DNA of 64,000 nucleotides from Sinorhizobium alkalisoli. GTDB taxonomy: Bacteria; Pseudomonadota; Alphaproteobacteria; Rhizobiales; Rhizobiaceae. Under the pieces are notes generated by a model, which was given only the letters and a program-made list of their open reading frames with translations, was not told where the DNA came from and did no database searches. Shown here one piece after another: positions 60,698-64,000 of this stretch. The position numbers were made by a program, and so were the translations under genes. The stretch lies in the NCBI RefSeq assembly GCF_008932245.1, contig NZ_CP034910.1, forward strand, positions 868,001-932,000, given 5' to 3'. The first letter of the stretch is position 1. Each line of letters opens with the position of its first letter.

Positions 60698-61729
60698 TCA
60701 GACGCTCTCAGGCGTATGAATGTCAAACGGCAAGATCGTCTGCCCCGGTACGCCGGCGTGACCGCGCTCGACCGCGCCGATCATCAGGTTGATCGTCTCC
60801 CTCGCGAGCGTCTGAACCGGCGTTGCGACCGCCATGACCACCACTTCGTCGGCAAGGGCTGCGCGTGACTCCGGCGTCAGCTCGTTGACGACGACATGCA
60901 GCTTGCCTTCGAGCTTTTCCTCGCGGATCGCCGAAATCGCTCCCTCCATGCCGCCGCCGCAGACATAGAAGCCGAGCAGGTCCGGATGGCGTTGCAGGAG
61001 GTCGAGCGTCGCCTCATGGGTGATTTCGGCCGTATCGAGGTTCACCATCGTGTCGAGAACCTCGAATTCCGGCGCCTTTTCGCGGAAGTAGGAGCGAAAG
61101 GCGATCTCGCGCAGCTCATGGCCATGGAAGCGGTGGCTGCCGACGAAGGCAGCAACCTTGCCCGGCCGCTTCGCCGCCTTGGCGATCATCCAGGCGGCCG
61201 TCCGCCCGACCTTGTGATTGTTGAGGCCGATATAGCCCTCGCGCACGCCGCTCGCAAAATCGGAGAGAAGCGCGAAACAGGGAATGCCGCGCTCCCGCAA
61301 TTCCTCGACGGCGGCGGTGACGGCCGGATAATCCGGCGCGACGAAGGCGATCGCCTGGTTGCGCGCGGCCATGGACTTGAGCTTTTCCGTAATGGTCGCC
61401 GGCGTCGAACTGGCGACGAAATCGACCTGCGGAACGGCGCGGACATGGGTCAGAGACAGCGCCGCATTCTCCATTTCCTTCGCAACCGCCTGATAGAAGG
61501 CCTGCTCGGGTTTTTGCAGCAGAAAGCCCAGGCGGTATTGCGGCAGATCCTCGAAGATGCGTTGGCGAAGCAGGCCGACGGCGTGATAGCCGATCGCCTT
61601 TGCCGCATCATAGACCCGGCGCGCGGTTTCCTCCCGCACCGGGTGGCGGCCGTTCAGTACCCGGTCCACGGTCGCGACGCTCACGCCGGCGGCGCGCGCG
61701 AGATCGGCGATTGTCGGCCTGCTGGCCAT
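60698..61729 (-). CDS. LacI family transcriptional regulator
   Basis: 343 residues from the ATG at 61729 (GGGAGGAGGATC upstream). The HTH is TIADLARAAGVSVATVDRVL followed by the hinge NGRHPVREETARRVYDAA. The rest is a periplasmic-binding-like sugar sensor (FVAPDYPAVTAAVEELRERG, FVGSHRFHGHELREIAFRSY, FYVCGGGMEGAIS). This subgroup often controls inositol- or rhizopine-type genes, which fits the divergent mocDEF-like operon. Confidence 0.93.
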   Translation of the reverse strand: MASRPTIADLARAAGVSVATVDRVLNGRHPVREETARRVYDAAKAIGYHAVGLLRQRIFEDLPQYRLGFLLQKPEQAFYQAVAKEMENAALSLTHVRAVPQVDFVASSTPATITEKLKSMAARNQAIAFVAPDYPAVTAAVEELRERGIPCFALLSDFASGVREGYIGLNNHKVGRTAAWMIAKAAKRPGKVAAFVGSHRFHGHELREIAFRSYFREKAPEFEVLDTMVNLDTAEITHEATLDLLQRHPDLLGFYVCGGGMEGAISAIREEKLEGKLHVVVNELTPESRAALADEVVVMAVATPVQTLARETINLMIGAVERGHAGVPGQTILPFDIHTPESV

Positions 61730-61775
61730 GATCCTCCTCCCTGACAGTTTTACCTCATCTATGAGATGTGCGTTC

Positions 61776-61800
61776 TGATGCATTTTGAGAGAATACATCA
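61776..61800. promoter_or_regulatory. Candidate LacI operator
   Basis: TGATGCATT and AATACATCA form inverted half-sites with eight of nine bases matching and a 7-base spacer. They lie between the divergent lacI-type and mocD-like starts. The shorter CTCAT-CT-ATGAG at 61754-61765 is a second candidate. Neither has the central CG typical of many LacI operators, so this is tentative. Confidence 0.35.
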
Positions 61801-61892
61801 TGACTGCATTGTCGGCTGTCAGAAGTCAAACTATTCTTCTTGGCATCGAACGGGAGGCGCAGCCCGGAGCGCGCTTCGGGAGGTGGCAGGCA

Positions 61893-62981
61893 ATGACAGT
61901 TCCGACCAAACGAGATTACAATTTGCTCGGCCGCAATGCCCAGGCGGCAGTCGAGAGCGGCCTTGCCGCGGCCGAGTGGTACCACACCGAACTTCCCCGC
62001 AAGCAGATGAAAGAGCTGATGAAGCGCGAGGACGGCCCCGCCATCCGCGACACGATCGTCTGGCTCGGCAGCCTGGTGGTCTTCGGCGGCCTCGGCCTCG
62101 CCTTCTGGGGCAGCTGGTGGGCGGTCCCGTTCTTCCTGGCCTATGGCGTGCTCTACGGCTCGGCCTCCGACAGCCGCTGGCACGAATGCGGTCACGGCAC
62201 CGCCTTCAAGACGATGTGGATGAACGACGTCGTCTACCAGATCGCCTCCTTCATGATCATGCGCAACCCGGTGACCTGGCGCTGGAGCCATACCCGCCAT
62301 CACACGGATACGATTATCGTCGGTCGCGACCCGGAAATCGCCGTCATGCGGCCACCGGATCTCGTCCGCCTGATCCTCAATTTCTTCGGCATTCTCGACG
62401 TCTGGCACGCGCTCATCGACATGCTGCGCAACGCCTTCGGGGTGATCAGCGCCGAGGAAAAGACCTTCATCCCGGAAATGGAACGGTCGAAGGCGATCCT
62501 CATCGCCCGCATCTGGCTTCTGATCTATCTCGCGACGATCGGGCTTGCCGCCTTTCTCGGCTCGATCCTGCCCCTGATGCTGATCGGCCTGCCGCGTCTC
62601 TACGGCGCCTGGCACCACGTGCTGACCGGGCTCCTGCAGCATGGCGGCCTTGCCGACGACGTCATCGACCACCGGCTGAACAGCCGCACCGTCTACATGA
62701 ACCCGGTAAGCCGCTTCATCTATTGGAACATGAACTACCATGTCGAGCACCACATGTTCCCGATGGTGCCCTATCACGCGCTCCCCAAGCTGCACGCGAT
62801 GATCAAGCACGACCTGCCCGCGCCGAACCCGTCGATCCTTCACGGCTACCGCGAGATGATCCCGGCCTTCCTGCGGCAATTGCGCAACGAGGACTATTTC
62901 CTCAAGCGCGAGCTGCCGCCGACGGCGAAGCCCTATCGCGAAGAGCTCCACGGCGATCGGGTCGCAGCGGCCGCCGAGTAA
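61893..62981 (+). CDS. mocD: MocD-like membrane di-iron oxygenase/desaturase
   Basis: 362 residues from the ATG at 61893, chosen because GGAGG precedes it at good spacing; upstream ATGs at 61785 and 61800 lack one. Three histidine boxes of the membrane fatty-acid desaturase/hydroxylase family are intact: HECGH, HTRHH and HVEHH. Several TM helices are predicted. With the Rieske protein and reductase downstream it matches the MocDEF set proposed to demethylate a rhizopine (3-O-methyl-scyllo-inosamine). The substrate here is inferred. Confidence 0.8.
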   Translation: MTVPTKRDYNLLGRNAQAAVESGLAAAEWYHTELPRKQMKELMKREDGPAIRDTIVWLGSLVVFGGLGLAFWGSWWAVPFFLAYGVLYGSASDSRWHECGHGTAFKTMWMNDVVYQIASFMIMRNPVTWRWSHTRHHTDTIIVGRDPEIAVMRPPDLVRLILNFFGILDVWHALIDMLRNAFGVISAEEKTFIPEMERSKAILIARIWLLIYLATIGLAAFLGSILPLMLIGLPRLYGAWHHVLTGLLQHGGLADDVIDHRLNSRTVYMNPVSRFIYWNMNYHVEHHMFPMVPYHALPKLHAMIKHDLPAPNPSILHGYREMIPAFLRQLRNEDYFLKRELPPTAKPYREELHGDRVAAAAE

Positions 62982-63025
62982 GGCGAGCCAGCAATCGGAA
63001 CAACCACATCGGAATGGAGGAAACC

Positions 63026-63343
63026 ATGAGCTCGAACTGGATCGAAGTCTGCGCGGCCGACGAGATCGACGAGGAAGACGTGATCCGTTTCGATCACGAC
63101 GGCCGCACCTTCGCCGTCTATCGCAGCCCCGAGGACGAGTATTTCGCGACGGATGGGCTCTGCACCCATGAGCAGATCCACCTCGCCGACGGGCTGGTGA
63201 TGGACGACATCATCGAATGTCCCAAGCACAACGGCCGCTTCAACTACAAGACCGGCCAGGCCAAGGGCGCTCCCGCCTGCGTCAATCTCCGGACCTATCC
63301 GGTGAGGGTCGAGGACGGGTCCGTCTTCATTTCGATTTCCTGA
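63026..63343 (+). CDS. mocE: MocE-like Rieske [2Fe-2S] ferredoxin
   Basis: 105 residues, starting after GGAGGAAACC. The cluster ligands are CTHEQIHL and CPKHNGRFN, the CxH-CxxH Rieske pattern with 17 residues between. The C-terminus (LRTYPVRVEDGSVFISIS) is typical of small soluble Rieske ferredoxins. It would pass electrons from the reductase at 63384 to the MocD-like oxygenase. Confidence 0.9.
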   Translation: MSSNWIEVCAADEIDEEDVIRFDHDGRTFAVYRSPEDEYFATDGLCTHEQIHLADGLVMDDIIECPKHNGRFNYKTGQAKGAPACVNLRTYPVRVEDGSVFISIS

Positions 63344-63383
63344 GGGAGCCCGCATCCACCGGAGGCGAGGGGAGGAGAGCGGC

Positions 63384-64000
63384 ATGCATATCGTGATCGT
63401 CGGCGCCGGCGAGTGCGGCGCGAGGGCGGCCTTTGCGCTGAGGGAAAAGGGCTTCGACGGCCAGGTCACGCTGGTCGGCGCGGAGCCGCATCCCCCCTAT
63501 GAGCGGCCACCGCTCTCCAAGGACGGACTTGCCGGTGCCGCGCCGCCGAAATATGTGGCCGATGCGGGACGCTATGCGGAGGCCGGCATTTCCGTGCTGA
63601 CCAACGCCCCGGTCGCCAGCATCGACCGGGAGCGCAAGGCGGTCGTCCTCGCAGCCGGCGGGGCGATCCGCTACGGCCGGCTGCTGCTTGCAACCGGTGC
63701 GCGGCCGCGGGCATTTCCCGGCGTACCGGACAATGCCCGGTGCATCCGGATGCTGAGGACCCATGCGGATGCCGCGGCGATCCGCTCGGCACTTCTCCCG
63801 GAGCGCAGGCTCGTCATCATCGGCGGCGGCTTCATCGGTCTCGAACTGGCCGCGACCGCGCGCAAGCTCGGAACCGAGGTCGTGCTCCTCGAAGGCCTGC
63901 CGCGGGTGCTCTCCCGCGGCGTGCCGGAGGAGATTGCCGAGATCATCGCCGAACGTCACGGGCGCGAAGGGGTGGAAATCCTCTGCAGCGCGCGGATCTC
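63384..64000 (+). CDS. mocF: MocF-like ferredoxin reductase (FAD/NAD-dependent), C-terminus outside window
   Basis: About 205 residues are visible from the ATG at 63384 (GGAGGAG upstream). HIVIVGAGECGARAAFALRE is the FAD-binding motif, ATGARPR closes the FAD domain and LVIIGGGFIGLELAATARKL is the NAD-binding motif. PYERPPLSKDGL is characteristic of Rieske/ferredoxin reductases of this type. The gene runs off the right edge. It completes the electron chain for the MocD-like oxygenase. Confidence 0.85.
   Translation, partial: MHIVIVGAGECGARAAFALREKGFDGQVTLVGAEPHPPYERPPLSKDGLAGAAPPKYVADAGRYAEAGISVLTNAPVASIDRERKAVVLAAGGAIRYGRLLLATGARPRAFPGVPDNARCIRMLRTHADAAAIRSALLPERRLVIIGGGFIGLELAATARKLGTEVVLLEGLPRVLSRGVPEEIAEIIAERHGREGVEILCSARI

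Noticed and set aside
1..64000. Insertion sequence, integrase, tRNA or rRNA genes
   Set aside because: I saw no transposase or integrase motifs, no paired terminal repeats with target duplications, and no tRNA or rRNA sequence.

Overview
The window looks like part of a large secondary replicon (chromid/megaplasmid) of an alphaproteobacterium of the Sinorhizobium/Ensifer group. The strongest reason is the bgsB-bgsA pair at 51.5-54.7 kb, the mixed-linkage beta-glucan synthase described in Sinorhizobium meliloti, where it lies on pSymB. Supporting signs are the uniformly high G+C, the MocDEF-type rhizopine/oxygenase genes, many orphan transport and regulatory genes, chemoreceptors ending in DWEEF, and at least six copies of a short palindrome typical of rhizobial intergenic DNA. 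I see no tRNA, rRNA, CRISPR array, insertion sequence or phage module. The species assignment is inference.

Layout. 0-3.5 kb: truncated sugar transferase, an SDR epimerase, then an AraC regulator convergent with a DUF2000-LysE pair. 3.8-7 kb: membrane GGDEF-EAL protein translationally coupled to an orphan periplasmic binding protein. 7.3-9.7 kb: atypical SDR, stand-alone SIR2-like protein, Gln-rich secreted DUF1236 protein. 10-17 kb: TAXI-type TRAP transporter, DUF1850 protein and a DctB/DctD-like two-component system, preceded by a sigma-54 promoter and an 18-bp inverted repeat, then crcB. 17.5-22.6 kb: decayed universal stress gene, internally deleted globin-coupled chemoreceptor, a second GGDEF-EAL/binding-protein pair. 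22.7-32.8 kb: GT4 glycosyltransferase, SDR-VKOR fusion, membrane proteins, FtsH, SulP transporter, GH25 lipoprotein. 33.4-35.9 kb: OPX-like coiled-coil protein and Gly-rich secreted protein. 36-38.3 kb: methyltransferase and an ECF41 sigma factor/carboxymuconolactone decarboxylase pair with a matching promoter. 38.4-44.2 kb: small protein, intradiol dioxygenase-like protein, TrkH, divergent UXS-like SDR and an AraC regulator. 44.2-54.7 kb: a six-gene operon (GGDEF-EAL, GHKL-like protein, STAS-methyltransferase fusion, Cache-HAMP-PP2C phosphatase, GHKL ATPase, STAS protein) divergent from bgsBA. 54.9-64 kb: chemoreceptor, NarK-like MFS, cytosine deaminase-like amidohydrolase, LacI regulator and divergent mocDEF-like genes running off the window.

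The theme is cyclic-di-GMP and surface polysaccharide. There are three GGDEF-EAL proteins. Two are paired with lone periplasmic binding proteins of different families, which suggests ligand sensing like Vibrio NspS-MbaA. The third heads a partner-switching operon whose gene types recall Pseudomonas SiaABCD and which faces the c-di-GMP-activated synthase BgsA. My main hypothesis is that this operon converts a periplasmic signal seen by the Cache-PP2C phosphatase into c-di-GMP control of the adjacent beta-glucan synthase, with an unusual STAS-methyltransferase fusion as an extra output.
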